NCBI GenBank assembly: GCA_016214695.1
Contig: JACRNY010000001.1
Coordinates: forward strand, 930,001-994,000
Length of the DNA: 64,000 nucleotides
Direction of reading: 5' to 3'
Source of the DNA: Nitrosomonadales bacterium
Lineage (GTDB): Bacteria; Pseudomonadota; Gammaproteobacteria; Burkholderiales; Gallionellaceae
A model generated the notes under the pieces. That model worked only from the letters and a program-made list of their open reading frames with translations. It was not told the origin of the DNA and made no database searches. The first letter of the stretch is position 1, and every line of letters starts with the position of its first letter. Of this stretch, positions 1 to 9,208 are shown piece after piece. A program made the position numbers and the translations under genes.

Positions 1-677
1 TTGTCACGGTCGCGATACGCCGCACCAATCTCGGCCAGAACGCCAACGAGCCCAACCTGCTCGACGCCGTACCGCCGTCCAAGTTCACCTACCTGCCTAA
101 CACAGCGGGCTGCTACACCGCCGACGATGCGGTGCGCACGCTGCGTCTTGCGCGCGAACTGCTTGACGGCCACGGCTTGGTGAAACTGGAAGTGCTGGGC
201 GATCCACAATCGCTGTATCCCAACGTGATCGAGACTATCGCCGCCGCCAAGACGCTGGTCGCGGAAGGCTTCCAGGTCATGGTGTACACCTCGGACGACC
301 CCATCGTCGCGAAGCAACTGGAAGACATCGGCTGTGTCGCCATCATGCCACTGGCCTCGCTGATCGGCTCCGGCATGGGCATCCTCAACCCGTGGAACCT
401 GCAACTGGTGATGGAACGCGTGAAAGTGCCGGTGATCGTGGATGCGGGCGTGGGCACGGCTTCCGATGCGGCCATCGCGATGGAACTGGGTTGCCACGGC
501 GTGCTCATGAACACCGCTATCGCCGGAGCGAAAGACCCGGTACTCATGGCCTCGGCCATGAAAAAGGGTGTCGAAGCCGGACGCGAAGCATTCCTCGCCG
601 GGCGCATGCCGAAGAAACTCTACAGCGCCAGCCCGAGTTCGCCGACCGCAGGCATCATCTCCTCGACACGCAGCTGA
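1..677 (+). CDS. thiG: Thiazole synthase ThiG (5' end outside window)
   Basis: ThiG builds the thiazole phosphate moiety of thiamine from deoxyxylulose phosphate, dehydroglycine and ThiS thiocarboxylate in the cytoplasm. The frame is open from base 3 and reads straight into family sequence: [20 protein letters not shown], then VKLEVLGD, whose lysine is in the Schiff-base region, then the phosphate-binding GSGMGI and [12 protein letters not shown] stretches. About 225 residues are visible, so only a short N-terminal part is missing. The stop overlaps the trmB start (ATGA), which suggests translational coupling. No upstream thi gene or TPP riboswitch can be seen because the window begins inside the gene. 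Confidence 0.96.
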   Translation, partial: VTVAIRRTNLGQNANEPNLLDAVPPSKFTYLPNTAGCYTADDAVRTLRLARELLDGHGLVKLEVLGDPQSLYPNVIETIAAAKTLVAEGFQVMVYTSDDPIVAKQLEDIGCVAIMPLASLIGSGMGILNPWNLQLVMERVKVPVIVDAGVGTASDAAIAMELGCHGVLMNTAIAGAKDPVLMASAMKKGVEAGREAFLAGRMPKKLYSASPSSPTAGIISSTRS

Positions 678-1372
678 TGAGCGAAACGGAAGACCTCAGC
701 AAGCGGCATATCCGCAGTTTCGTGCTGCGCGCTGGCCGCGTCTCTGTCGCGCAGCAGCGCGCAATCGACACACTGCAGCCGCGCTACGGCATTCCTTATG
801 TCGCCCGTCCGCTCGACCTCGCGCAGGCCTTTGGCCGCACTGCGCCGGTCATCCTGGAAATCGGCTTCGGCATGGGCGACAGTACCGCCGTCATCGCGCA
901 GGCGCATCCCGAGAACGACTATCTCGCGCTGGAAGTGCACACGCCCGGCGTGGGCAATCTGCTCAAACTGATTGATTCGGAAAATCTGCAGAATGTCCGC
1001 ATCATGCAACACGATGCCGTGGAAGTACTGCGCGACATGATCGCGGACGGCACGCTGGACGGCGTACACATCTTTTTCCCCGACCCGTGGCACAAGGCGC
1101 GCCACAACAAACGCCGACTGATTCAGGCCCCGTTCATCGCCAAGCTGGTGCAGAAACTCAAGCCGGGCGGCTACATCCATGTCGCCACCGACTGGCAGGA
1201 TTATGCCGAGCAGGTGCTGCGTGTGCTGCGCGAGGAGCCTTTGCTGGAAAACACCGCCGCGGATTACGCGCCGCGCCCGGACTACCGCCCGCTGACCAAG
1301 TTCGAGCAGCGCGGACTACGCCTCGGGCATGGCGTTTGGGATCTGGTCTTCCGCCGCAAGAAAGATCTGTAG
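677..1372 (+). CDS. trmB: tRNA (guanine-N7-)-methyltransferase TrmB
   Basis: Methylates G46 of the tRNA variable loop with S-adenosylmethionine. The product is 231 residues, a normal length. The SAM-binding loop EIGFGMGDS lies at about residues 61-69 and the family signature [15 protein letters not shown] at about 133-147. The start chosen is the ATG that overlaps the thiG stop. A longer open frame upstream runs through thiG in another frame and is not coding. The last 57 bp overlap the 3' end of convergent hemW. Both reading frames there look genuine, so this is a true tail-to-tail overlap. Confidence 0.96.
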   Translation: MSETEDLSKRHIRSFVLRAGRVSVAQQRAIDTLQPRYGIPYVARPLDLAQAFGRTAPVILEIGFGMGDSTAVIAQAHPENDYLALEVHTPGVGNLLKLIDSENLQNVRIMQHDAVEVLRDMIADGTLDGVHIFFPDPWHKARHNKRRLIQAPFIAKLVQKLKPGGYIHVATDWQDYAEQVLRVLREEPLLENTAADYAPRPDYRPLTKFEQRGLRLGHGVWDLVFRRKKDL

Positions 1373-2566
1373 CAGATCGTTGAGGAAGCGCTGGCCCATC
1401 TCGGTCGGCGCGATGCGTTGTCCTTCACGCAGCAGCAGCCCGCGCTTCTCCGCTTCTTCCAGTTCCCGCCGTATCACCAGCAAGGGCAGGCTGGTGCGCT
1501 CCTGGAACAGCGCCTCGTCGAAACCGTCGTTCAGCCGCAATGCGTTCATCATGAATTCGAAGGCAAGATCGTCCTTGCCCAACATGCGCTCGTCTTGCAC
1601 CGGCACACCCTGTGCCACCGCATCCATGTACGCCTGCGGTTGCTTGTAACGGGCCTGCCTGATCACCTTGTCGTGGAGGCTCAACTTGCTGTGCGCGCCC
1701 GCCCCGATGCCGAGGTAATCGCCAAACTGCCAGTAATTGAGGTTGTGACGCGACCGTTTCTTCGGCTGCGAAAAGGCGGAAGTCTCGTAATGCTCGTAGC
1801 CGTGAACGGCCAGCATCTCCTCGATGCGCTGCTGCATCTCGCTGCTCGCGTCGTCGTCGGGCACTTCCGGCGGCTGGTGGGCGAACAGCGTGTTCGGCTC
1901 CAGCGTCAGGTGATAACAGGACAGGTGCTGCGGTTTGAATTGCAGTGCGGTCTGCACATCCTGCAATGCCTCATCCAATGATTGGTTTGGCAGCGCATAC
2001 ATCAGGTCGAGGTTGATGTTGTCGAAATGCTGCTGCGCGAACGCGATGGCCAGCTTTGCTTCCGCGCTGGAGTGGATGCGCCCCAACGCTTGCAGGTGCG
2101 CATCATTGAAACTCTGGATGCCCAGCGACAGCCGGTTCACCCCGGCCTCCCTGAACTGCGCGAACTTGTCCGCTTCCACAGTGCCGGGATTCGCCTCCAG
2201 CGTGATCTCGGCATTGAGATCGAGGGGCAACAACATGCGCACCTGGCGCAGTATCTCTTCGACCGCCTCGCCGCTCAGCAGGCTGGGCGTGCCGCCGCCG
2301 AAGAACACGGTATAGACTTTGCGCCCCCAGATCTGCGGCAGCGCCATCTCAAGGTCGCGCACCAGCGCGGCGACATATTCCTTTTCGGGGATAGCGCTTC
2401 CCTTCGACAAGCTCAGGACAGGCTTAGCCTCGTGCGAATTGAAATCGCAATACGGGCATTTGCGCACGCACCAGGGGATATGTATATATAAGGACAGCGG
2501 CAGCGGAACCTGAAAGTTCACCGCCTGCGACTTGAGACCGACGGGTTGCAGCGGATGGATAGACAT
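1316..2566 (-). CDS. hemW: Radical SAM heme chaperone HemW, with a short in-frame repeat insertion
   Basis: HemW (formerly annotated as oxygen-independent coproporphyrinogen oxidase-like) is a radical SAM protein that binds heme and delivers it to respiratory enzymes. The cluster motif CVRKCPYC places cysteines at residues 33, 37 and 40. GGGTPSLL, the SAM-binding glycine motif, follows. Soon after the cluster, residues 48-56 read KPVLSLSKG, which is not part of the family and is encoded by a copy of the dispersed palindromic repeat (2401-2426). The frame is kept, so the protein is probably functional. It is the last gene of the PP2C-rph-rdgB-hemW run. Confidence 0.94.
   Translation of the reverse strand: MSIHPLQPVGLKSQAVNFQVPLPLSLYIHIPWCVRKCPYCDFNSHEAKPVLSLSKGSAIPEKEYVAALVRDLEMALPQIWGRKVYTVFFGGGTPSLLSGEAVEEILRQVRMLLPLDLNAEITLEANPGTVEADKFAQFREAGVNRLSLGIQSFNDAHLQALGRIHSSAEAKLAIAFAQQHFDNINLDLMYALPNQSLDEALQDVQTALQFKPQHLSCYHLTLEPNTLFAHQPPEVPDDDASSEMQQRIEEMLAVHGYEHYETSAFSQPKKRSRHNLNYWQFGDYLGIGAGAHSKLSLHDKVIRQARYKQPQAYMDAVAQGVPVQDERMLGKDDLAFEFMMNALRLNDGFDEALFQERTSLPLLVIRRELEEAEKRGLLLREGQRIAPTEMGQRFLNDLLQIFLAAEDQIPNAMPEA
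2401..2426 (-). repeat. Dispersed palindromic repeat core inside hemW
   Basis: The core TTCGACAAGCTCAGGAC is the same element seen intergenically at 34747-34780 and inside recG and the rubredoxin reductase gene. Here it lacks the terminal CCGTTCGT/ACGAACGG arms. It is read in frame as VLSLSKG. Confidence 0.8.
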
Positions 2567-2584
2567 GGGCGACCGCGCTGCGCC

Positions 2585-3178
2585 CTAGTGCTTCAGCTTC
2601 AGTTTTTCCAGCAACACCTTCATCGCCTTGCCCCTGTGACTGATGGCGTGTTTTTCTTCATGGGTCAGCTCGGAACTCATTTTGCCCAAGTCGGGCAGCC
2701 AGAACATCGGATCATAGCCGAAACCGCCGTCGCCACGCTCTTCGTGTGCGATCTCGCCCCACCACTCGCCTTCGGCAATGACTGGTTGCGGGTCGTCGGC
2801 ATGGCGCACCAGCACCAGCACGCAATAATAGTGCGCGCGCCTGTCCGTCACGCCCTGCATGTCATGCAAGAGCTTGTCGTTGTTGCGGCGGTCTGACTTG
2901 GGATTGTCTCCGGCATAGCGTGCCGAGATCACGCCCGGCGCACCCCCCAGCGCTTCGACACAGATGCCGGAATCGTCGGCCAGTGCGGGCAGACCGCTGG
3001 CGCGACTGACATGGCGCGCCTTGGCCAGTGCGTTCTCGACGAAGGTGCAATGCGGCTCTTCGGCCTCGGAGATGCCCAGCTGCGACTGGGTCAGCACCGC
3101 TATGCCGAGCGGCGCCAGCATGCGCTCGAATTCGCGCAGTTTGCCGGGATTGTTGGAGGCGATGACCAGCTTGTTCAT
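2585..3178 (-). CDS. rdgB: dITP/XTP pyrophosphatase RdgB (HAM1 family)
   Basis: Hydrolyses non-canonical purine nucleoside triphosphates (dITP, XTP) to monophosphates and so keeps them out of DNA. The product is 197 residues and begins with the family start [17 protein letters not shown]. It contains the substrate and metal loop [17 protein letters not shown] and the conserved ending HRGKAMKVL. The start overlaps the rph stop by 4 bp (ATGA), and hemW follows after about 18 bp. This order is very common in beta- and gammaproteobacteria. Confidence 0.97.
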   Translation of the reverse strand: MNKLVIASNNPGKLREFERMLAPLGIAVLTQSQLGISEAEEPHCTFVENALAKARHVSRASGLPALADDSGICVEALGGAPGVISARYAGDNPKSDRRNNDKLLHDMQGVTDRRAHYYCVLVLVRHADDPQPVIAEGEWWGEIAHEERGDGGFGYDPMFWLPDLGKMSSELTHEEKHAISHRGKAMKVLLEKLKLKH

Positions 3179-3891
3179 TTTGCCAAAGCGTTGCGCTGCA
3201 TCTCGGTCAATTGTCCGATGCCGTGCTTGGCCAGTTCCAGTAGGGTATCCATCTCCTCGCGCGAAAACGGGTGGCCTTCGGCGGTACCTTGCACTTCGAC
3301 GAAGTGGCCGCTGCCCAGCATCACCACGTTCATGTCGGTATCGCAATCGGAGTCTTCGAGATAATCGAGGTCGAGCACTGGCGTGCCCTGATAGATACCG
3401 ACAGAGATGGCGGCAACCGCGTCCCTGAGCGGGCTCTCTTTGACAAGGCCTTTCTGCATGAGCGTCGTTACCGCATCGTGCAGCGCAACATAGGCGCCGG
3501 TGATGCTGGCGGTGCGCGTGCCGCCATCGGCCTGGATCACGTCGCAATCCAGCGTGATGGTGCGTTCGCCGAGTTTGCCGAGGTCGACCACAGCACGCAG
3601 GCTGCGACCGATCAGGCGCTGGATCTCCTGCGTGCGGCCGGATTGTTTGCCCTTGGCCGCTTCGCGACTCATGCGTTCGCCGGTGGAGCGTGGCAGCATG
3701 CCGTATTCCGCCGTCACCCAGCCCTCGCCGCTGCCTTTCTTGTGCGGCGGCACGCGTTCTTCCACGCTGGCGGTGCAGATGACTTTGGTGTCGCCGCACT
3801 CGATAAGCACGGAACCTTCGGCATGTTTGGTGTAATGGCGGGTGATGCGGATGACACGAAGCTGGTCTGGCTTACGCAGGCTGGGGCGCAT
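3175..3891 (-). CDS. rph: Ribonuclease PH
   Basis: Phosphorolytic 3'-to-5' exoribonuclease that trims tRNA 3' ends. The product is 238 residues, a normal length. It shows [12 protein letters not shown] at the start, the core [18 protein letters not shown], and [20 protein letters not shown], where the catalytic aspartates lie. ATG 3891 was chosen because homology begins exactly there. It overlaps rdgB by 4 bp and sits about 50 bp downstream of the PP2C gene. Confidence 0.97.
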   Translation of the reverse strand: MRPSLRKPDQLRVIRITRHYTKHAEGSVLIECGDTKVICTASVEERVPPHKKGSGEGWVTAEYGMLPRSTGERMSREAAKGKQSGRTQEIQRLIGRSLRAVVDLGKLGERTITLDCDVIQADGGTRTASITGAYVALHDAVTTLMQKGLVKESPLRDAVAAISVGIYQGTPVLDLDYLEDSDCDTDMNVVMLGSGHFVEVQGTAEGHPFSREEMDTLLELAKHGIGQLTEMQRNALAK

Positions 3892-3941
3892 AAAGGGAAC
3901 CTCAAATAGGATTGGAACAGCCGGGATTATAGCGGACTTGT

Positions 3942-4754
3942 TCAGAAGTCCTTGGGTGCAGGGCGCTCGTCCAGCACGATACACATCGGCGTCTCGGTCG
4001 CGTGTTCCTGTTCGCTCTCACCCAGACGGGCAACCACGGCAGTGGTGTTGTCGGCACGCACCGAATCGCGCAACACCGCCATCTCGGTCAGCTCTTCCAG
4101 CCTGTCCGGCAATGCGGCAACGGATGATAGCTTGGCGAGCTCTTCATCGCTCAGGGGACTCCAGAACCCGTCGCTGCACAGCAGCAGCGTATCTCCGGAT
4201 TGCACCGCGGTCGGCTGCGAAACATCGACATAGAAGATGTCCTCCACACCGCCCAGGCAGTTGGTGATCTTGTTGCGGTCGGGATGCGTCTTCATCTCGT
4301 CCGCACTGATGATGCCCCAGTCGGCCCACTGTTGCACCACCGAGTGATCATGCGTCACATCGACCACATGATCCCCGCGCAACAAATAACAGCGCGAATC
4401 TCCGGCATGGGCCCACCATATATGGCCATCTTGCACCAGAGCGGCGACGCAGGTCGTGCCGGGATTGCCTCCAAGCTGCTCCTGGCGCGCATAGTCAAAG
4501 ATGGCATCGTGTCCGGCGCGCATGGTCTCGCGCAGGAAGACTTCCGGCTCTTTCACCCGTCCTTCCTTCAGCCTGCCGAACGCGCGCATAAAGGTCAGCA
4601 CCGCGATCTGCGCCGCGATCTCTCCGTGCAGATGGCCGCCCATGCCGTCAGCCAGCACCAGCAACAATGCGTCGTTGGTATAGGCATATCCCACACGGTC
4701 CTGGTTGTACTTGCGGGCTCCGATATGATTGGTCTGGTGTACGGCGAACTTCAT
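3942..4754 (-). CDS. PP2C-family Ser/Thr protein phosphatase
   Basis: Metal-dependent phosphatase that removes phosphate from Ser/Thr residues. It has all the PP2C motifs in order: [42 protein letters not shown] and the final RADNTTAVV. It is a stand-alone soluble domain of 270 residues. ATG 4754 is preferred because an AGGGA box precedes it and the family begins there; an in-frame start at 4787 is possible. It heads the rph-rdgB-hemW run. Its partner kinase is not adjacent, although three Ser/Thr kinases lie elsewhere in the window. Confidence 0.93.
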   Translation of the reverse strand: MKFAVHQTNHIGARKYNQDRVGYAYTNDALLLVLADGMGGHLHGEIAAQIAVLTFMRAFGRLKEGRVKEPEVFLRETMRAGHDAIFDYARQEQLGGNPGTTCVAALVQDGHIWWAHAGDSRCYLLRGDHVVDVTHDHSVVQQWADWGIISADEMKTHPDRNKITNCLGGVEDIFYVDVSQPTAVQSGDTLLLCSDGFWSPLSDEELAKLSSVAALPDRLEELTEMAVLRDSVRADNTTAVVARLGESEQEHATETPMCIVLDERPAPKDF

Positions 4755-4866
4755 CTTATCCCTGAATTGTTGCTCCCGTTGTTGCACGGGAAGCGGTCAT
4801 AAGCCTCAATCGTAATATAATGCGCCGCGTTCAGCCCATGTTTTTTCCATCTCACCGGAGTCCGCA

Positions 4867-5733
4867 ATGATCTACAGCATGACAGGCTTTGCCGCCGTCG
4901 CCGCCGAACTGGATACCGGCTCCCTCACGCTGGAGCTGCGCTCGGTCAATAGCCGCTATCTTGACCTGCAGTTGCGCATGCCGGACGAATTCCGTTCCCA
5001 TGAACCGGCCCTGCGCGAGGGGATCTCGGCACAGATGAGCCGCGGCAAGGTGGAATGCCGCATCAATTTTGCCGCCAGACAGGCGGTGCAAGCGACGACG
5101 CAACCCAATGCCGAACTGCTACAGCGTCTGGCCCAATGGAGCACGCTGATCCGCAAGGAACTGCCCAATGCGCGCGAACTCAGCGTCGCCGAAGTGCTGG
5201 GCTGGAAAGGCATGCTGGAAAGCACCGTGCTCACCGCCGACGCTTTGCATGCGACCCTGCAGGGGCTGCTGCAACAGGCCCTGGTCGATTTTGCCGCCGC
5301 CCGTCAGCGCGAGGGCGAAAAACTGAAGTCCTTCCTGCTGGAACGCGTGAGCCTGATCGAGGCGTTGCGTACTGCAGTCGCCCCGCGCATCCCGGGAGCC
5401 ATCGCCGCTTACGAGACCAAGTTGCGCGCCAAACTGCTTGAAGCGTTGGGCGTCGAGGATGATGAGCGTGTCCGTCAGGAGATCACGCTGTATGCCAGCA
5501 AGATCGACGTCGATGAGGAGCTTTCGCGCTTGCAGACCCATCTGGCCGAGATGCAGCGCGTGCTGGCCAAGGGCGGCGCCGTCGGCAAGCGACTGGATTT
5601 CCTGATGCAGGAATTGCATCGCGAGGCCAACACGCTGGGCTCGAAATCCGTGGATGCGGAAGTCTCGCGTACAGCGATGGAGATCAAGATCCTCATCGAA
5701 CAGATGCGCGAACAGATACAGAACATCGAATAG
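4867..5733 (+). CDS. yicC: YicC family endoribonuclease
   Basis: The 288-residue product starts MIYSMTGFA, the hallmark of the YicC family, and ends with MEIKILIEQMREQIQNIE. The domain between, with RLDFLMQELHREANTLGSK, is the DUF1732 part. E. coli YicC has been reported to be an RNase acting on small RNAs; this role is taken from the family. It is divergent from the PP2C gene (112 bp gap holding both promoters) and followed after 9 bp by gmk, a widely conserved pair. Confidence 0.95.
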   Translation: MIYSMTGFAAVAAELDTGSLTLELRSVNSRYLDLQLRMPDEFRSHEPALREGISAQMSRGKVECRINFAARQAVQATTQPNAELLQRLAQWSTLIRKELPNARELSVAEVLGWKGMLESTVLTADALHATLQGLLQQALVDFAAARQREGEKLKSFLLERVSLIEALRTAVAPRIPGAIAAYETKLRAKLLEALGVEDDERVRQEITLYASKIDVDEELSRLQTHLAEMQRVLAKGGAVGKRLDFLMQELHREANTLGSKSVDAEVSRTAMEIKILIEQMREQIQNIE

Positions 5734-5742
5734 GAGAACAAC

Positions 5743-6354
5743 ATGTCCGGCAACCTTTTCATCGTCAGCGCGCCTTCCGGAGCCGGCAAGACCAGCCTGG
5801 TCAGCGCGCTGCTGAACATCAACAGGCAGATCGCTCTTTCCATCTCCTACACCACGCGCGCACCGCGTCCTGGCGAGACCAACGGCAAGGAATACCACTT
5901 CGTCAGCCGCGAGATGTTCCTGGAAATGGCGAAGAACGGCGATTTCCTCGAAAGCGCCGAGGTCTATGGCAATTTCTACGGCACCTCGCAGCCCTGGATC
6001 GAGAAACAGCTCGCCGACGGGCACGACATCCTGCTCGAGATCGACTGGCAGGGTGCGGCGCAGGTGCGCAAGCTGATGCCGCACGCCATCTCCATCTTCA
6101 TCCTGCCGCCGTCGCTGGCCGCGCTGGAGACGCGCCTCAAGGGCCGCGGGCAGGACAGCGCCGAGGTCATCGCGCGCCGTCTGCAGGCCGCCCAGGAGGA
6201 CATCTCCCATGTGGCCGAGTTCGACTATGTTATTATCAACGACAAGCTGGACGAGGCTCTGCAGCAGCTCGCCGCGGTGATCACCGCCGCCGGGCTGCAT
6301 CGCGACAGTCAACTCTCACGTCACGCGCATCTCATCAATCAATTGCAGAAATAG
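5743..6354 (+). CDS. gmk: Guanylate kinase
   Basis: Phosphorylates GMP to GDP with ATP. The product is 203 residues. The P-loop APSGAGKTSL is at about residues 8-17, the GMP-binding segment SYTTRAPRPGETNGKEYHF follows, and IDWQGAAQVR carries the conserved Asp. It is preceded by the box AGGAGAA. It lies in the order yicC-gmk-rpoZ-spoT, linking GDP supply and ppGpp metabolism. Confidence 0.98.
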   Translation: MSGNLFIVSAPSGAGKTSLVSALLNINRQIALSISYTTRAPRPGETNGKEYHFVSREMFLEMAKNGDFLESAEVYGNFYGTSQPWIEKQLADGHDILLEIDWQGAAQVRKLMPHAISIFILPPSLAALETRLKGRGQDSAEVIARRLQAAQEDISHVAEFDYVIINDKLDEALQQLAAVITAAGLHRDSQLSRHAHLINQLQK

Positions 6355-6363
6355 GAGCACACC

Positions 6364-6570
6364 ATGGCACGTATCACCGTCGAAGATTGCATGAAGTTCA
6401 TCCCCAACCGTTTCGAATTGACGCTGTCCGCCGCTTATCGCGCACGCCAGCTGGCTAACGGTGCCGGCTACCTGGTCGAGAACACCAAGGACAAGGCTAC
6501 CGTCGTCGCCCTGCGCGAGATCAGCGAAGGCAAGGTCGGTATCGAGATCCTGAACCGCGGCATGGCCTGA
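6364..6570 (+). CDS. rpoZ: RNA polymerase omega subunit
   Basis: Small subunit that helps fold beta' and carries part of a ppGpp-binding site in proteobacterial polymerase. The product is 68 residues, starting [19 protein letters not shown] and containing the typical [11 protein letters not shown] segment. It is 9 bp behind gmk. A hairpin terminator lies immediately downstream, so part of the transcription probably ends here and spoT is reached by readthrough or its own promoter. Confidence 0.97.
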   Translation: MARITVEDCMKFIPNRFELTLSAAYRARQLANGAGYLVENTKDKATVVALREISEGKVGIEILNRGMA

Positions 6571-6576
6571 TTTAGT

Positions 6577-6600
6577 GCCGCCTGAGCTTTTTCAGGCGGC
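6577..6600 (+). terminator. Hairpin terminator between rpoZ and spoT
   Basis: A perfect 9-bp stem, GCCGCCTGA with TCAGGCGGC, around a T-rich loop, followed by TTATCTGTCT. It lies 6 bp after the rpoZ stop and 18 bp before the spoT start. The T-tract is imperfect, so termination may be partial. Confidence 0.7.
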
Positions 6601-6618
6601 TTATCTGTCTCATGTCCC

Positions 6619-8748
6619 ATGCCGCAGACCGATGCCGAAACGCTCGTTCAAGAGGTCTCCGCCTATCTGAAGCCTAAGGATGTGGCGCAGATCGAAGCTG
6701 CGCTCGCCTTCAGCAGTTCCGCACATCAGGGTCAGTTGCGCCAATCGGGCGCACCTTACGTCACCCACCCCATCGCCGTAGCACGCATCCTCACTCCCCT
6801 GCATCTTGACGCCCAGGCCATCTGCGCCGCGCTGCTGCATGATGTGGCCGAGGACACCAGCATCTCCATCGAACAGATCGCCGAGCAGTTTGGCAAACCT
6901 GTCGCCGAATTGGTCGACGGCCTCTCCAAACTGGACAAACTGCAGTTCGAAACCAAGGAGGATGCCCAGGCGGAGAACTTCCGCAAGATGCTGATGGCGA
7001 TGGCCCGCGACGTGCGCGTCATCCTCATCAAGCTTGCCGACCGCTTGCATAACATGCGCACCCTGGATTCAGTGTCCAAGGAAAAGAGCGAGCGCATCGC
7101 GCGCGAGACGATGGATATCTATGCGCCCATCGCCAACCGCCTCGGTCTGAATACGCTGTATCAGGAACTGGAAGACCTCAGCTTCAAATATCTGCATCCG
7201 AACCGTTATGCGGTTCTGTCAAAGGCCCTCAAAGTCGCGCGCGGCAACCGGCGCGAAGTGGTGAGCAAGATACTGGAGGCCATCCGCCAGCGGCTGGACG
7301 AGAACCTCATCAAGGCAGAGGTGCGCGGGCGCGAAAAACATCTGTTCGGCATCTACCAGAAGATGCAGTCCAAGTCGCTGGCCTTCTCGCAGGTGCTGGA
7401 CATCTACGGATTCCGCGTGCTGGTCGACGATGTGCCTTCCTGCTATCTCGCGCTGGGGCTGCTGCACGGTTTGTACAAACCCTTTCCCGGCAAGTTCAAG
7501 GATTACATCGCCATCCCCAAGGCGAACGGCTACCAATCGCTGCACACCACGCTGTTCGGCCCCTTCGGCACACCCATCGAAGTACAGATCCGCACGCATG
7601 AGATGAACAAGCTGGCCGAGAGTGGCGTGGCCTCGCACTGGTTGTACAAGTCTTCGGAAACCCAGATCAACGAGTTGCACCAGAAGACGCACCAGTGGCT
7701 GCAGAGCCTGCTCGAAAGCCTCGCGCAGAGCGGCGACTCGGTCGAGTTCCTCGAGCATCTGAAGATCGACCTCTTCCCCGACGAGGTCTACGTGTTCTCG
7801 CCCAAAGGCAAGATCTTCGCCCTGCCGCGCGGTGCGACAGCGGTGGATTTCGCCTACAACGTGCACACCGACATCGGCAACCGTTGTGTCGCTGCCAAGG
7901 TCAACGCCGAGCTGGTGCCGTTACGCACAGAGCTGCGCAACGGTGACCGCGTCGAGATCATCACCGCTCCGCTCGCCCATCCCAACCCGGCATGGTTGAG
8001 CTATGTGGTCACCAGCAAAGCCCGCGGCGAGATACGCCATGCTCTCAAGACCATGCACCTGGAAGAATCCGCCAAGCTCGGCGAACGCTTGCTCGGGCAA
8101 GCACTGAGTTCGCTGGGGATCAGGCTGCCAGATATCGAGGACGTATGCTGGGAGCGTGTGCTGAAAGAGACGGGCGCAAAATCACGCCAGGAGATCTTTG
8201 CCGATATCGGCCTGGGGCGCCGCCTGAACATGGTGATCGCACGGCAGCTCGCCAAACTGAGTGAAGGCGAGAATGCCCGGTCTGAAACCAGCCCCAGCGG
8301 CGTCATCACCCTGCTCGGCACCGAAGGCATGGCCGTGCAATACGCCAAGTGCTGCCGCCCCATCCCCGGCGACCCCATCATCGGCGTCATCAAGAGCGGT
8401 CAGGGGCTCATCGTTCACACCCACGATTGCCCTTCCTTGCGCAAAGGACGCGGCAGCAGCGAGGAGTGGCTGGACGTGGTGTGGGACAAGAGCATCAACA
8501 AACTGTTCGAAGTCAGCATCAAACTCATCGTCGCCAACCAGCGCGGCGTGTTGGCCAAGGTGGCCTCTTCCATCGCCGATGCCGAGTCCAACATCGAGAA
8601 CGTGCATTTCACCAGCGAGGGCGATTACACCGCGTTGTATTTCACCCTGCAGGTGAACAACCGCCTGCACCTGGCCACCGTCATGCGCGACCTGCGCAAG
8701 ATCCAGGAAGTCATCCGCATCACCCGGGTGAAAAGCATCCCGACCTGA
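6619..8748 (+). CDS. spoT: Bifunctional (p)ppGpp synthetase/hydrolase (Rel/Spo family)
   Basis: Makes and degrades the stringent-response alarmone. The 709-residue protein has the full long-RSH layout. First comes the HD hydrolase domain, with HDVAEDT at residues 74-80 and KLADRLHNMRTL. The synthetase domain follows with GFRVLVDD and PKANGYQSLHTT. Then come a TGS domain starting near YVFSPKGKIFALPRGATAVD and a C-terminal ACT domain ending in RDLRKIQEVIRITRV. Intact hydrolase residues argue for SpoT/Rel rather than a hydrolase-dead RelA. The start is ATG 6619, just after the rpoZ terminator. Confidence 0.97.
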   Translation: MPQTDAETLVQEVSAYLKPKDVAQIEAALAFSSSAHQGQLRQSGAPYVTHPIAVARILTPLHLDAQAICAALLHDVAEDTSISIEQIAEQFGKPVAELVDGLSKLDKLQFETKEDAQAENFRKMLMAMARDVRVILIKLADRLHNMRTLDSVSKEKSERIARETMDIYAPIANRLGLNTLYQELEDLSFKYLHPNRYAVLSKALKVARGNRREVVSKILEAIRQRLDENLIKAEVRGREKHLFGIYQKMQSKSLAFSQVLDIYGFRVLVDDVPSCYLALGLLHGLYKPFPGKFKDYIAIPKANGYQSLHTTLFGPFGTPIEVQIRTHEMNKLAESGVASHWLYKSSETQINELHQKTHQWLQSLLESLAQSGDSVEFLEHLKIDLFPDEVYVFSPKGKIFALPRGATAVDFAYNVHTDIGNRCVAAKVNAELVPLRTELRNGDRVEIITAPLAHPNPAWLSYVVTSKARGEIRHALKTMHLEESAKLGERLLGQALSSLGIRLPDIEDVCWERVLKETGAKSRQEIFADIGLGRRLNMVIARQLAKLSEGENARSETSPSGVITLLGTEGMAVQYAKCCRPIPGDPIIGVIKSGQGLIVHTHDCPSLRKGRGSSEEWLDVVWDKSINKLFEVSIKLIVANQRGVLAKVASSIADAESNIENVHFTSEGDYTALYFTLQVNNRLHLATVMRDLRKIQEVIRITRVKSIPT

Positions 8749-8767
8749 TTTTCGACAGGAGATTCCG

Positions 8768-9187
8768 ATGAAATCGAGCCTGAAACCCGGCATCAAGTAC
8801 GAACACAGATTCCTGCTGCCCGCGACCAAGACGGTGCCGGCACTTTATCCGGAGGCGGAAGAATTCCTCGCGATGCCGGAAGTCTTCGCCACCGGGTTCA
8901 TGGTCGGCTTTCTGGAATGGGCCTGCATCAAATGTATCAACCCGCATATCGACTGGCCGACCGAGATGACCCTGGGTACGCATATCGACGTGAGCCATCT
9001 GGCCGCCACTCCGCCCGGTATGGAGGTCACCGCGAACGTCGAACTGATCGAGGTGGATGGCAAGAGACTGGTCTTTCAGGTGGAGGCGCACGATGGCGTC
9101 GACCTGATCTCCAGAGGGCGGCATGAGCGCTACATCGTCAACAAGGAAAGGTTCGACGCCAAGGTCGGCGAGAAGCGAAAGCACTGA
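8768..9187 (+). CDS. FlK-like hotdog-fold thioesterase
   Basis: The 139-residue protein is a single hotdog domain resembling the fluoroacetyl-CoA thioesterase (FlK)-like family. Visible features are TVPALYPEAEEFLAMPEVFA, the helix FMVGFLEWACIKCINPHI and THIDVSHLAATPPGMEV. The physiological acyl-CoA substrate cannot be read from sequence, and fluoroacetate itself is unlikely. An AGGAGA box precedes ATG 8768. It follows spoT by 19 bp and converges on pabB. Confidence 0.8.
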   Translation: MKSSLKPGIKYEHRFLLPATKTVPALYPEAEEFLAMPEVFATGFMVGFLEWACIKCINPHIDWPTEMTLGTHIDVSHLAATPPGMEVTANVELIEVDGKRLVFQVEAHDGVDLISRGRHERYIVNKERFDAKVGEKRKH

Positions 9188-9208
9188 CCACTGACTACAT
9201 ATATATAG

